From positions 1-10,706 of the forward strand of contig JAUSLB010000301.1 in assembly GCA_030646655.1 (NCBI GenBank): a DNA stretch of 10,706 nucleotides. Reading direction: 5' to 3'. Both the position numbers and the translations under genes were made by a program. Each line of letters opens with the position of its first letter. Positions within the stretch are counted from its first letter, which is position 1. The notes under the pieces were generated by a model, which was not told the origin of the DNA, did no database searches, and saw nothing but the letters and a program-made list of their open reading frames with translations. This DNA is from Deltaproteobacteria bacterium. Its GTDB lineage: Bacteria > Desulfobacterota > GWC2-55-46. This document shows, piece by piece, positions 1 to 6,379 of this stretch.

Positions 1-1367
1 TAACGCACTTCCTCTCCCTCTATGAGGACGTGACGGAGAAGAAGACCTCGAAAGAGACTATTCAGTTCCTCGCCCACTTCGACGGGCTTACGGGGCTTAC
101 GAACAGGACGCGGTTCATAGAGCTTTTGAACGACTGGATAATAGAGGCCCGGATAGAAGGGGGCACGGGGGCGCTCTTCCTTATAGACATCGACCAGTTC
201 AAGTTCATAAGCGACGCCTACGGCAACGGCATGGGCGATGAGTTCCTGAGGAGGGTGGCAAAGCTCCTTCAGGTGACGCTCCGCTATATTCACACCCGCT
301 ACTTTAACGAGACCGGCAAGGAGAGCCTGCTGTGCAGGCTCAGCGGGGACGAGTTTGCCATATTCATACCCGGCGTAAACAGGGTCGAGGGGGTCGCGGT
401 GGCCGAGCAGATAAGGAAGGGGCTCGAGGGCTTCTATCAGTCTGACGTGCCCTGCCATATGACCGCGAGCATCGGGGTATCGTTATACCCGGAGCACGGC
501 AATACCACTTCAGAGCTCCTTACGAGGGCCGACGCCGCGATGTACAGGGCAAAGGAGCTCGGGAGGAACAGGTTCCACTTCTACACGCCAGAGGAGCGCG
601 ATATCGAGCAGATGCACTCAAGGCTGGTGTGGAAGGAGAACATCCTTAAAGCTCTTAAGGAAGACCGCTTCGAGGCGTGGTTCCAGCCGATAATGGACCT
701 TACGGAGGACAAGGTCAGGCACTACGAGGTCTTGGCGCGCATGCGCGGCCATGACGGCGGGGTAATACTTCCCGGGCCGTTCATAGACATAGCCGAGAGG
801 TTCGGGCTGGTGAGCTCCATAGCCAAGGTCATCATGGAGAAGGCGATGAGGCTTCAGGCGGAGACGAGCCGGAGCGGCAACCCGCTCACCTTCTGCTTAA
901 ACGTCTCTGGCAAGGAGCTCGGGGACAAGGAGTTCTTGTATTTCCTCCAGTCTAAGATATACGAGACGGGTGTTGACCCTGAGCGCCTTATATTCGAGGT
1001 GACGGAGACGGCCTCCATAGGCGACCTCGACAGGGCTATTAAATTTTTAAGGGCCCTGAAGTCCATAGGCTGCCACGTATCTCTTGACGACTTCGGCATA
1101 GGGTTCACCTCGTTCCTCTATCTGAAAGAGATGCACGTCGACTATGTGAAGATAGCCGGGCCGTTCATAAAGAATATCGAGAACAACTTAAACGACAGGC
1201 TCTTCGTAAAGGCGATAACGGATGTCGCCAAGGGCATGGGCATAAAGACTATCGCGGAGTTCGTCGAGACAGAGGAGTCGAAAAAGACCCTCAAAGAGAT
1301 AGGGGTCGATTACGCGCAGGGCTACTTCATCGGAAGGCCGAGCCCTACCCTTCAGTTCCACCCTTAA
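1..1367 (+). CDS. PAS-GGDEF-EAL cyclic-di-GMP signalling protein, 5' end cut by window
   Basis: A bifunctional c-di-GMP turnover protein. The frame is open to the window edge (first full codon at base 3). The residues before the GTG at base 30, THFLSLYEDVTEKK, look like the end of a PAS domain, so I take the true start to lie outside. The GGDEF domain follows: DGLTGLTNR, the metal/substrate segment DIDQFKFISD, and the signature as SGDEF (bases 342-356). No RxxD inhibitory site stands at the usual distance before it. The EAL domain has the signature as EVL (726-734), then LNVSG, EVTET, DDFGIGFTS, KIA where KID is usual, AEFVE, and QGYFIGRP. The Asn of the canonical IND (guanine-binding in PleD) is Ser here, and the Asp of KID is Ala. 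Diguanylate cyclase activity is therefore doubtful; phosphodiesterase activity is possible but not assured. A terminator-like hairpin follows 45 bases after the stop. Confidence 0.93.
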   Translation, partial: THFLSLYEDVTEKKTSKETIQFLAHFDGLTGLTNRTRFIELLNDWIIEARIEGGTGALFLIDIDQFKFISDAYGNGMGDEFLRRVAKLLQVTLRYIHTRYFNETGKESLLCRLSGDEFAIFIPGVNRVEGVAVAEQIRKGLEGFYQSDVPCHMTASIGVSLYPEHGNTTSELLTRADAAMYRAKELGRNRFHFYTPEERDIEQMHSRLVWKENILKALKEDRFEAWFQPIMDLTEDKVRHYEVLARMRGHDGGVILPGPFIDIAERFGLVSSIAKVIMEKAMRLQAETSRSGNPLTFCLNVSGKELGDKEFLYFLQSKIYETGVDPERLIFEVTETASIGDLDRAIKFLRALKSIGCHVSLDDFGIGFTSFLYLKEMHVDYVKIAGPFIKNIENNLNDRLFVKAITDVAKGMGIKTIAEFVETEESKKTLKEIGVDYAQGYFIGRPSPTLQFHP

Positions 1368-1411
1368 GCCATCCGGCTTAAATTCCCCTGATAACCTAAA
1401 ATTGAAGGCCT

Positions 1412-1440
1412 GAGCAGCAGGCGTGCTCTTTAGTTTTTTT
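1412..1440 (+). terminator. Rho-independent terminator after the GGDEF-EAL gene
   Basis: A 5-bp stem GAGCA/TGCTC (1412-1416 with 1424-1428) has a 7-base loop and is followed by TTTAGTTTTTTT. The stem is short, but the U-tract and the position between convergent genes fit a terminator for the plus-strand gene. The minus-strand side of the hairpin lacks a good T-run, so termination of dedA here is less certain. Confidence 0.6.
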
Positions 1441-1449
1441 GAAAAATAA

Positions 1450-2088
1450 TCAGGCCCTTCTCCTGTGCCTTATAACCTCTATCAGGCCCGGAAGTATCGA
1501 GATGAAGATGATGGCGAGGATTACGGCCGTGAAGTTCTTCTTTACAATAGGCAGGCCCCCGAAGAGATACCCCCCGAACACGAACAGCCCTATCCAGAGT
1601 ATGCCGCCGGCTATATTGTAGGATATAAATCTGCCGTAGCTCATGGCCCCTATTCCAGCGACGAAAGGCGCGAAGGTGCGCACGATCGGCACGAACCGCG
1701 CCAGTATAATGGTTTTCCCCCCGTATTTCTCGTAGAAGCTGTGGGTTTTGTCGAGGTATTCCTTTTTAAAGATGCGGCTTCCCGTCTTATGGAATACCTT
1801 CGGCCCCATGAAGTGCCCGACCCCGTAATTGACGGTGTCGCCGAGGATCGCCGCGACGCTTAAGGAGATAAAGAGGTATTCGACCTTGAGAGAGCCCATT
1901 GCCGCGAAGTTGCCTACTGCAAAGAGGAGGGAATCCCCGGGAAGGATGGGAGTTACCACAAGGCCTGTCTCGCAGAAAATGATAATGAAGAGTATGAGAT
2001 ACGTCCAGACCCCGAAGTCGCTTATTATAATATTGAGGTGCTTATCGAGGTGCAAGAATATTTCAATAAATTCCTTTATGTATTCCAT
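1450..2088 (-). CDS. dedA: DedA family inner-membrane protein
   Basis: A 212-residue polytopic membrane protein of the DedA/SNARE-associated (VTT) family, which acts in lipid transport and envelope/proton-motive-force homeostasis. The sequence is strikingly like E. coli DedA along its whole length: FCETGLVVTPILPGDSLLF (about 38-56), YLDKTHSFYEKYGGKTIILA (111-130), RFVPIVRTFAPFVAGIG (131-147), and ILPGLIEVIRHRR at the C-terminus. The acidic pair E40 and D52 and the arginines R131 and R137 match residues essential in E. coli DedA paralogues. I chose the ATG at 2088 over the one at 2115. It has an AAGGGGAG ribosome-binding site, it aligns with the E. coli N-terminus, and 2115 sits about where transcription should start. 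The gene is transcribed alone, divergently from the promoter at 2175 and convergently with the GGDEF-EAL gene. Confidence 0.95.
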   Translation of the reverse strand: MEYIKEFIEIFLHLDKHLNIIISDFGVWTYLILFIIIFCETGLVVTPILPGDSLLFAVGNFAAMGSLKVEYLFISLSVAAILGDTVNYGVGHFMGPKVFHKTGSRIFKKEYLDKTHSFYEKYGGKTIILARFVPIVRTFAPFVAGIGAMSYGRFISYNIAGGILWIGLFVFGGYLFGGLPIVKKNFTAVILAIIFISILPGLIEVIRHRRRA

Positions 2089-2121
2089 ACTCTCCCCTTC
2101 TTTGGAAAACCCCAAAACAAC

Positions 2122-2150
2122 AATATAAGTTATCTTCCCCCGGTAGTCAA
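2122..2150 (-). promoter_or_regulatory. sigma70-type promoter for dedA
   Basis: Read on the minus strand: TTGACT (-35, bases 2150-2145), a 17-base spacer, and TATATT (-10, bases 2127-2122). The predicted start of transcription near 2115 leaves a leader of about 27 bases before the dedA ATG. Both hexamers are close to consensus and the spacing is optimal. Confidence 0.75.
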
Positions 2151-2174
2151 CTGCGGGGAAGGGGCAGCCCTGAT

Positions 2175-2202
2175 TTGACAGCGCGGAAACAGGTTATATA
2201 CT
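2175..2202 (+). promoter_or_regulatory. sigma70-type promoter, divergent from dedA
   Basis: A perfect TTGACA (2175-2180), a 16-base spacer and TATACT (2197-2202). The -35 box lies 24 bases from the -35 box of the dedA promoter, so the two are back to back. Transcription would start near 2209 and run through a strong AGGAGGGGG site with an ATG at 2232 that opens only a 10-codon frame ending at 2264, then through the interspersed repeat and on to the DUF1328 gene. Confidence 0.65.
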
Positions 2203-2259
2203 CGGAATAGGGGGGCAGGAGGGGGCGTAATATGCCGGGGCTTCCCGTTCTAACAGGAT

Positions 2260-2368
2260 GCTGAAAAAGTCCGTCCTGGACTTTTTCAGCAACGATTTGG
2301 CTGGGCTGCCTCCGTCCAATCATTACAAATTGCCCGGCTTTTCGGTCTCGCAATTGCACAATCCGTTC
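2260..2368 (+). repeat. Small interspersed repeat, copy 1 (MITE-like, hairpin at its left end)
   Basis: Begins with a perfect 13-bp hairpin, GCTGAAAAAGTCC / GGACTTTTTCAGC (2260-2272 with 2278-2290, loop GTCCT). The following roughly 80 bases align with the reverse complement of the window's right end. 22 bases are identical (2267-2288 with 10706-10685). Further shared blocks include ACAAATTGC, CTTTTC, TGCAAT/CGCAAT and CAATCCGT. No coding capacity is seen. It resembles a non-autonomous repeat or a decayed IS end; no transposase is present. Confidence 0.7.
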
Positions 2369-2413
2369 AACAGTTACTTGTATTGTGGCTGGCAAGGAAA
2401 ATTACATTTACAT

Positions 2414-2498
2414 GGCTCGCCTTATCACTTCGTGAGCCGGCGAGCATCCAGAGGCGATCCTTCCCCCATTATGGGGGATTGCGTATCAGGTATACCTG
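2414..2498 (+). other. Structured leader upstream of the DUF1328 gene
   Basis: Three symmetric elements lie between the repeat and the gene. GCTCGCC/GGCGAGC (2415-2421 with 2439-2445) competes with GGCTC/GAGCC (2414-2418 with 2434-2438). A hairpin CCCCCA-TTA-TGGGGG lies at 2463-2477. A perfect 12-base palindrome CAGGTATACCTG lies at 2487-2498. The mutually exclusive pairings could switch, and the palindrome could be an operator, but I recognise no known riboswitch class. A function is not shown by the sequence. Confidence 0.4.
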
Positions 2499-2523
2499 CT
2501 AACGGCATGAAAGAGGTGATAAT

Positions 2524-2691
2524 ATGCTTTCTTGGGCGATAACTTTTTTGATAGTAGCCATAATAGCGGCTGTCTTGGGCTTTGCGGGGATAGCCGGGAC
2601 AGCGGCATGGATCGCGAAGCTCCTTTTCGTCGTCTTCGTGATACTCTTTATCGTATCCCTCATAGTCGGGCGTGGAAGGCCTGCGGTATGA
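2524..2691 (+). CDS. DUF1328 (YtjA-like) small membrane protein
   Basis: A 55-codon gene, [14 protein letters not shown]... to ...GRGRPAV. The signature [25 protein letters not shown] is that of the DUF1328/YtjA family: small proteins of about 55 residues with two hydrophobic segments (about 5-21 and 30-48) separated by the glycine-rich [10 protein letters not shown]. Members sit in the inner membrane; their function is not established, although they often behave as stress-linked proteins. The ATG is preceded by AGAGGTGA at a suitable distance. Expression probably depends on the promoter at 2175, which gives a leader of about 315 bases, or on a weaker promoter I cannot identify inside the leader. 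A strong terminator follows 76 bases after the stop. Family assignment is sure; role is unknown. Confidence 0.9.
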   Translation: MLSWAITFLIVAIIAAVLGFAGIAGTAAWIAKLLFVVFVILFIVSLIVGRGRPAV

Positions 2692-2767
2692 CCCTGAACG
2701 GCCGATTACCGGGAAAAGAGGCTTTTTTGAGCCGTCTTTTAGCCTTTTACAGTTTGGCTTAAAGCTT

Positions 2768-2803
2768 AAGAAAAAGAGGCTGCTTAAGCAGCCTCTTTTT
2801 CTT
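2768..2803. terminator. Long bidirectional terminator
   Basis: A perfect 16-bp stem (2768-2783 with 2788-2803) around the loop TTAA. GGCTGC forms the GC-rich top, and an A-run on the left faces a T-run on the right. It ends DUF1328 transcription and insulates the operon that starts at 2972. Confidence 0.9.
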
Positions 2804-2920
2804 TTATTTACTTTGAGAAAATTGTGCTAAAATCCGCCTGCCTCTCTTATTTAAGCCGGAAAGCGCTGATTTTAAAAGAAAACCGTTTTATATGCCGGCC
2901 CTCTCCAAAGGTTTTTAGGT

Positions 2921-2948
2921 TTGAAGATGATATATCTTATGGTATGAT
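2921..2948 (+). promoter_or_regulatory. sigma70-type promoter with extended -10 for the Ycf46-M41 operon
   Basis: TTGAAG (2921-2926), a 16-base spacer and TATGAT (2943-2948), with TGG directly before the -10 as an extended element. Transcription would begin near 2955, leaving a leader of about 17 bases with AAAGGTG as ribosome-binding site. The spacer holds an imperfect inverted repeat, AAGAT-N5-ATCTT (2924-2938), which could be an operator. No heat-shock sigma box or CIRCE element is seen. An alternative extended -10, TGCTAAAAT, lies at about 2825-2833. Confidence 0.6.
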
Positions 2949-2971
2949 AATAGTTACAATAAAGGTGTTAT

Positions 2972-5107
2972 ATGAATACGCGTGACTTCGAAAATGAGAT
3001 AAAGATCCATATCGAGGCCCGATACCCTATACTCTGGCTTGTGTCGTTCGAGGAGCGGAGGGTCGAGAGGATTGTAGAGAACTTGAGCGACGCCACGAAG
3101 TTCAACTTCTGGTCGTGGTCTGTCTCGCGCGGGCTCTATGGGGGGGAGAAGAAGAAAAGGGAGCTGATGGGCAAGGAGAAGATCCTCTCCATCATAGAGG
3201 AGAAGATATCGAAAGGGGAGAATACCAATAACCTCTTCCTTTTAAAGGACATAGCCAGCTACTTCAACTCCCACGAGTTCTTACGGAAGTTCAGGGACCT
3301 GCCGGCGATAATAGAAGAGCGCCATACAATCAACACCATCTGCATCTTATCTCCCACATTGAGCGAGATCCCCCCTGAATTAGAGGAGGATATCATAGTA
3401 CTCGAGCTCTCTTTGCCGGATTACGACGAGATCGCCGAGATGGTCTCCAAGACCTACGGCCACCTGATACCCGAGAAGTGGCACGCCTCCACGCGCTCAA
3501 TCCTTTACAAGTCCTTGCAGGGCCTTTCTATGGACAACATAAAAAGGGTCATAAGGAAGGCGATAAGCTTAAATAACGGCTTTCTTAACGAGGACTGCAT
3601 ATCCTACATACAGGACGAAAAGCAGCAGATAATAAAAAAGCAGAAGATACTCGACTACTACCCCCACAGGGAAACAATTGAGAATATCGGGGGACTGAGC
3701 GAGATAAAGAAGTGGTTTATCGAAAGGGAGCATGTATTCCGCTTGAGCAGGGATAAGATCGAGACCCTCGGCCTCGATGTGCCGAAGGGGCTCCTCTTAA
3801 TAGGCGTGCCCGGCTCAGGAAAAAGCCTCTGCTGCAAGGCTTTGGCCGGGATATGGAACCTGCCGCTATTAAGGCTCGATGTGGGCCGGCTATTCGGCTC
3901 AACGGTCGGCGAGTCCGAGAAGAACATAAGAAGGTGCATCCAGCTCTCGGAGGCGGTAAGCCCCTGCATACTCTGGATAGACGAGATAGACAAGGCCTTC
4001 GGCGGCATACAGGGCTATCAGGGCGACTCAGGCACGCAGATGAGGGTCTTCGGCACTTTCATCACGTGGCTTCAGGAGAAAGAGAACCCTGTATTCGTCA
4101 TCTCCACGGCAAACGAGCCCAAGAACCTCCCCCCTGAACTATGGAGGAAAGGCAGGTACGACGAGGTTTTTTTCGTGGATCTTCCGAGCCAGGATGAGAG
4201 GGAGGAGATATTCAGGATACACCTGGAGAGAAGGGTGCAGAACCTGAGCAGGCTGAACCTGAGGGAATTGGCCCAGAACAGCCAGGGATTTACCGGCGCG
4301 GAGATCGAGCAGGCGGTAAAGGACGCGGTCGTCACCACGTTCAATAACGTCCACGGCGGCGAGAACACGAAAGAAGTCGAGGATATGATAGAGGGGCTCC
4401 TTGCCCTTGACGTTACGCAGGATACGCTGCTTTCCTCCATAAGGCACATAACGCCGCTGTCGGTATTAAAGAAGGAGGAGATAGATGAGCTAAGGACATG
4501 GAGCCACCAGAGGGCCCGTCCGGCATCACGCTCGCTCTTCCTCCAGAGGGCTGAATCCCTGACGGATATGGAGAAGAGGAATATCGCCATACACGAGGCT
4601 GGCCACGCCGTAATGATGAAGCTCCATTTCAACAAGACCCCTGCCTTCGTAAGCATTGACAATTATAAGAACTTTAGCGCCTTCATCCCCGTAGACGAGG
4701 CGATAAGGACGACATTTACCAAGAGGGACCTGGAAAAGGAGATAGGCGTCATACTCGGCGGGATGGTGGCGGAAGATGAGATGATAGGCAGCGACTCCAA
4801 GACGGTCGGCGCCTCCCACGACCTCATTCAGGCTACCGGCATAGCGAGGAAGATGGTAGTAGAGTACGGGTTCGGCGAGCTTATGAGGAATAAAAGCCTC
4901 ATCGTCCTGCAGGACTACGCCCTGATGTCGGGTGGCGAGGTTCTGGACGACATCCAGAAGATACTCGACGGGGCGAAGGAGGCAACGGCCGAGGTGGTGG
5001 TGAGGAACAAGGATCTCATCCTTTCGCTCGTTGAAAGGCTCATTAAGGAAGTGCTGATGAACGGGGACGCCCTTAACAGGTTCTTCAGTGAGAACCCCAT
5101 AAGCTAA
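2972..5107 (+). CDS. Ycf46-like AAA+ ATPase fused to an FtsH-type M41 zinc peptidase
   Basis: A 711-residue, apparently soluble AAA+ protease. Residues 1 to about 225 match the Ycf46 N-terminal region: ARYPILWLVSFEERRVERIV at 16-35, and later PPELEEDIIVLELSLPDYDE. The AAA+ module follows, with Walker A GVPGSGKS (278-285), Walker B ILWIDEID (D337, E338), sensor-1 STAN (N381) and the arginine-finger segment RKGRYDEVFFVDLP. Up to about residue 500 this is a full-length Ycf46. Residues from about 515 are an M41 peptidase: HEAGHAV (H541, E542, H545) and a likely third zinc ligand D617 in GASHDL. These match the HEAGH and distal Asp of FtsH at similar spacing. No transmembrane segment is present, unlike FtsH. 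It is the first gene of a five-gene operon and has a good ribosome-binding site. ATP-dependent proteolysis is inferred; the substrate is unknown. Confidence 0.93.
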   Translation: MNTRDFENEIKIHIEARYPILWLVSFEERRVERIVENLSDATKFNFWSWSVSRGLYGGEKKKRELMGKEKILSIIEEKISKGENTNNLFLLKDIASYFNSHEFLRKFRDLPAIIEERHTINTICILSPTLSEIPPELEEDIIVLELSLPDYDEIAEMVSKTYGHLIPEKWHASTRSILYKSLQGLSMDNIKRVIRKAISLNNGFLNEDCISYIQDEKQQIIKKQKILDYYPHRETIENIGGLSEIKKWFIEREHVFRLSRDKIETLGLDVPKGLLLIGVPGSGKSLCCKALAGIWNLPLLRLDVGRLFGSTVGESEKNIRRCIQLSEAVSPCILWIDEIDKAFGGIQGYQGDSGTQMRVFGTFITWLQEKENPVFVISTANEPKNLPPELWRKGRYDEVFFVDLPSQDEREEIFRIHLERRVQNLSRLNLRELAQNSQGFTGAEIEQAVKDAVVTTFNNVHGGENTKEVEDMIEGLLALDVTQDTLLSSIRHITPLSVLKKEEIDELRTWSHQRARPASRSLFLQRAESLTDMEKRNIAIHEAGHAVMMKLHFNKTPAFVSIDNYKNFSAFIPVDEAIRTTFTKRDLEKEIGVILGGMVAEDEMIGSDSKTVGASHDLIQATGIARKMVVEYGFGELMRNKSLIVLQDYALMSGGEVLDDIQKILDGAKEATAEVVVRNKDLILSLVERLIKEVLMNGDALNRFFSENPIS

Positions 5108-5119
5108 AGGAGGGATGTT

Positions 5120-5458
5120 ATGTCTTTCTACACCGTCATCAAGACAGAGCTCAGCAGCAAGAAATACATCATCTGCGCCCTTGAGGAGCTTAAAAAGAGG
5201 GGCGAGATAAAGAGCTTCGTAAAGAACGAGAAGAAAGACACGATAGAAGTCGACAGGGACGGGGATATCATAAACATCTCGAAGGAGAAGACCGGGAATT
5301 ATCAGATGGGCGGCGACAACCGCGTTGTAGGTAACTTCTCTAACAGGCTGAAGCAGATATACGCGTACGAGTCCATCAAAGACAACCTCCCGCTCGATTT
5401 CGAGATAGCAAAAGAGAACGAGACAGCCGGGGAGATACAGATACTGCTAAAGGGCTGA
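5120..5458 (+). CDS. DUF1257 (Ycf35-like) protein
   Basis: A 112-residue soluble protein beginning MSFYTVIKTELSSKKYIICA, the typical opening of DUF1257/Ycf35 (MSxxTxIKTxIxDxxxLxxAL). The C-terminal part, NRLKQIYAYESIKDN, also fits the family's end. It is rich in lysine and glutamate and has no membrane segment. It starts 12 bases after the ATPase stop, with a near-perfect AGGAGG at 6 bases, so it is surely co-translated with it. In cyanobacteria and red-algal plastids, ycf35 and ycf46 are both conserved and the genes often sit with a DUF2997 gene, as here. The biochemical role is unknown; an adaptor or substrate-like partner of the AAA+ protein is my inference. Confidence 0.85.
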   Translation: MSFYTVIKTELSSKKYIICALEELKKRGEIKSFVKNEKKDTIEVDRDGDIINISKEKTGNYQMGGDNRVVGNFSNRLKQIYAYESIKDNLPLDFEIAKENETAGEIQILLKG

Positions 5459-5488
5459 AAGCCGTTCCCCGTGCCCGTGAGCCGTGAA

Positions 5489-5510
5489 AAGGCATTTTAC
5501 AGGATGCCTT
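5489..5510 (+). other. Intercistronic stem-loop
   Basis: AAGGCAT/ATGCCTT (5489-5495 with 5504-5510) around an 8-base loop, with no T-run after it. It lies in the 74-base gap between the DUF1257 and DUF2997 genes. It may set mRNA stability or processing rather than termination. Confidence 0.4.
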
Positions 5511-5532
5511 AAAACCTCTTTAAGGGGGAATA

Positions 5533-5712
5533 ATGGACAGGCAGATCAGGATCAAGATAACCCCGGACGGCAAAGTAGAGATAGACTCAAGCGTTTACAA
5601 GGACTGTAAGGAAGTGGCCGAGCACCTGACGAAATTGCTCGGCAAGCCCGTGAGCTTCACAGAAAAGGACGAGCTCGACAGGGAGATAAAGGTAAAGATA
5701 GAGACGGAGTAA
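5533..5712 (+). CDS. DUF2997-like small protein
   Basis: A 59-codon gene, MDRQIRIKITPDGKVEIDSS... to ...EIKVKIETE, with AAGGGGG as ribosome-binding site. The pattern I-x-I-x-I-T-P-D-G-K-V-x-I, then a single Cys (residue 25, in YKDCKEVAEHL) and an amphipathic helix ending in KLLG, is that of DUF2997. This is a family of small proteins found beside Ycf46 and DUF1257 genes. The predicted form is two beta strands, a helix, then a further strand (REIKVKIETE). It is acidic and soluble. The conserved cysteine is the only one and may be functional, for example in metal or cluster binding or as a site of modification. It lies between DUF1257 and the radical-SAM gene. Family assignment rests on pattern and context. 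Confidence 0.75.
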   Translation: MDRQIRIKITPDGKVEIDSSVYKDCKEVAEHLTKLLGKPVSFTEKDELDREIKVKIETE

Positions 5713-5807
5713 GTTTCAGGCGCTCAGATTTTTATAAAGAGAATCCAGAGAATCCCTCTTCCCCTATTCCTATAAAAAAATAACCTAAACTTTTACTGGT
5801 TGCCGCC

Positions 5808-6377
5808 ATGCCGGGTGAACTCCTCAATATCCACGCCATACTGCCTTATTCGAGGGTGAACGGCCCCGGTTTGAGGGAGGTCGTATTTTTTCAGGGCTGC
5901 GCGAGCAAATGTCCGGGTTGCTTTAACCCGGAGACGCACTCTTTCGAAAAGAGGGAGCTCTATACAGTTAAGGAGATATTAGAAAAAAGGGCGGGCCTTG
6001 TAGAGGGCATAACAATCAGCGGCGGCGAGCCCTTTATGCAGAAAGAGGGCTTATTTGAGCTCCTTAAGGCCGCCAAAGACCTCTGTCTTACGACCGTAGT
6101 ATATACAGGTTTTATTTTTGAGGAACTGAAAGAAGACCGACTCTGCGCCCGGATACTCGAATTCACGGATGTCCTCATCGACGGGGCTTACGAAGAAACT
6201 AAGAAAGAGAAGACTCTCCTTGCGCGCGGCTCAGAGAACCAGAGGCTCTTTTTCCTTACAAAACGCTACAGCGAAGCCGATTTTCACATGCCCGGCAAGG
6301 TCGAGGTCATAATAGGCAAGGACGGCTCAGTCACCGAGACGGGCTTTAGCAGGGTTATTTTCGGGGTAAAGGCTTGA
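5808..6377 (+). CDS. Minimal radical-SAM protein (NrdG/PFL-activase-like)
   Basis: A 189-residue radical-SAM protein of the single-cluster activase type. The cluster motif is CASKCPGC (C31, C35, C38; CX3CX2C) after the hydrophobic strand VVFFQG. SGGEP (71-75) is the SAM-binding glycine motif, and TVVYTGF (about 95-101) and DVLIDGAYEE (about 118-127) are typical of NrdG-like proteins. There is no auxiliary-cluster or RiPP-recognition domain. The ATG has no clear ribosome-binding site, but no other start is in frame after the stop at 5781. The gene lies 95 bases after the DUF2997 gene, and its stop lies 2 bases before the Hsp70 start, so the two are tightly coupled. NrdG proteins normally sit with a glycyl-radical enzyme. 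None is here, so the target may be a partner in this operon. That is inference. Confidence 0.85.
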   Translation: MPGELLNIHAILPYSRVNGPGLREVVFFQGCASKCPGCFNPETHSFEKRELYTVKEILEKRAGLVEGITISGGEPFMQKEGLFELLKAAKDLCLTTVVYTGFIFEELKEDRLCARILEFTDVLIDGAYEETKKEKTLLARGSENQRLFFLTKRYSEADFHMPGKVEVIIGKDGSVTETGFSRVIFGVKA

Positions 6378-6379
6378 AG

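Noticed and set aside
2405..2500. Known riboswitch (fluoride or c-di-GMP class) upstream of DUF1328
   Set aside because: The conserved core bases of these classes are absent. Only generic hairpins and a palindrome are present.
2258..2542. 94-codon open frame across the repeat and the leader
   Set aside because: It consists of repeat and hairpin sequence, has no ribosome-binding site or known motif, and its end overlaps the DUF1328 start.
2532..2762. 76-codon open frame overlapping the DUF1328 gene
   Set aside because: The shorter overlapping frame at 2524-2691 encodes a recognisable DUF1328 protein with a ribosome-binding site. The longer frame is a shadow.
4072..4662. 196-codon minus-strand frame inside the AAA-peptidase gene
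   Set aside because: It lies antisense to the HEAGH and AAA coding sequence and has no recognisable domain or upstream signals.
6345..6375. Glycyl-radical motif RVxG at the end of the radical-SAM protein (SRVIFGVKA)
   Set aside because: The spacing is RVxxG, not RVxG, and the protein is an activase-type fold. The resemblance is by chance.
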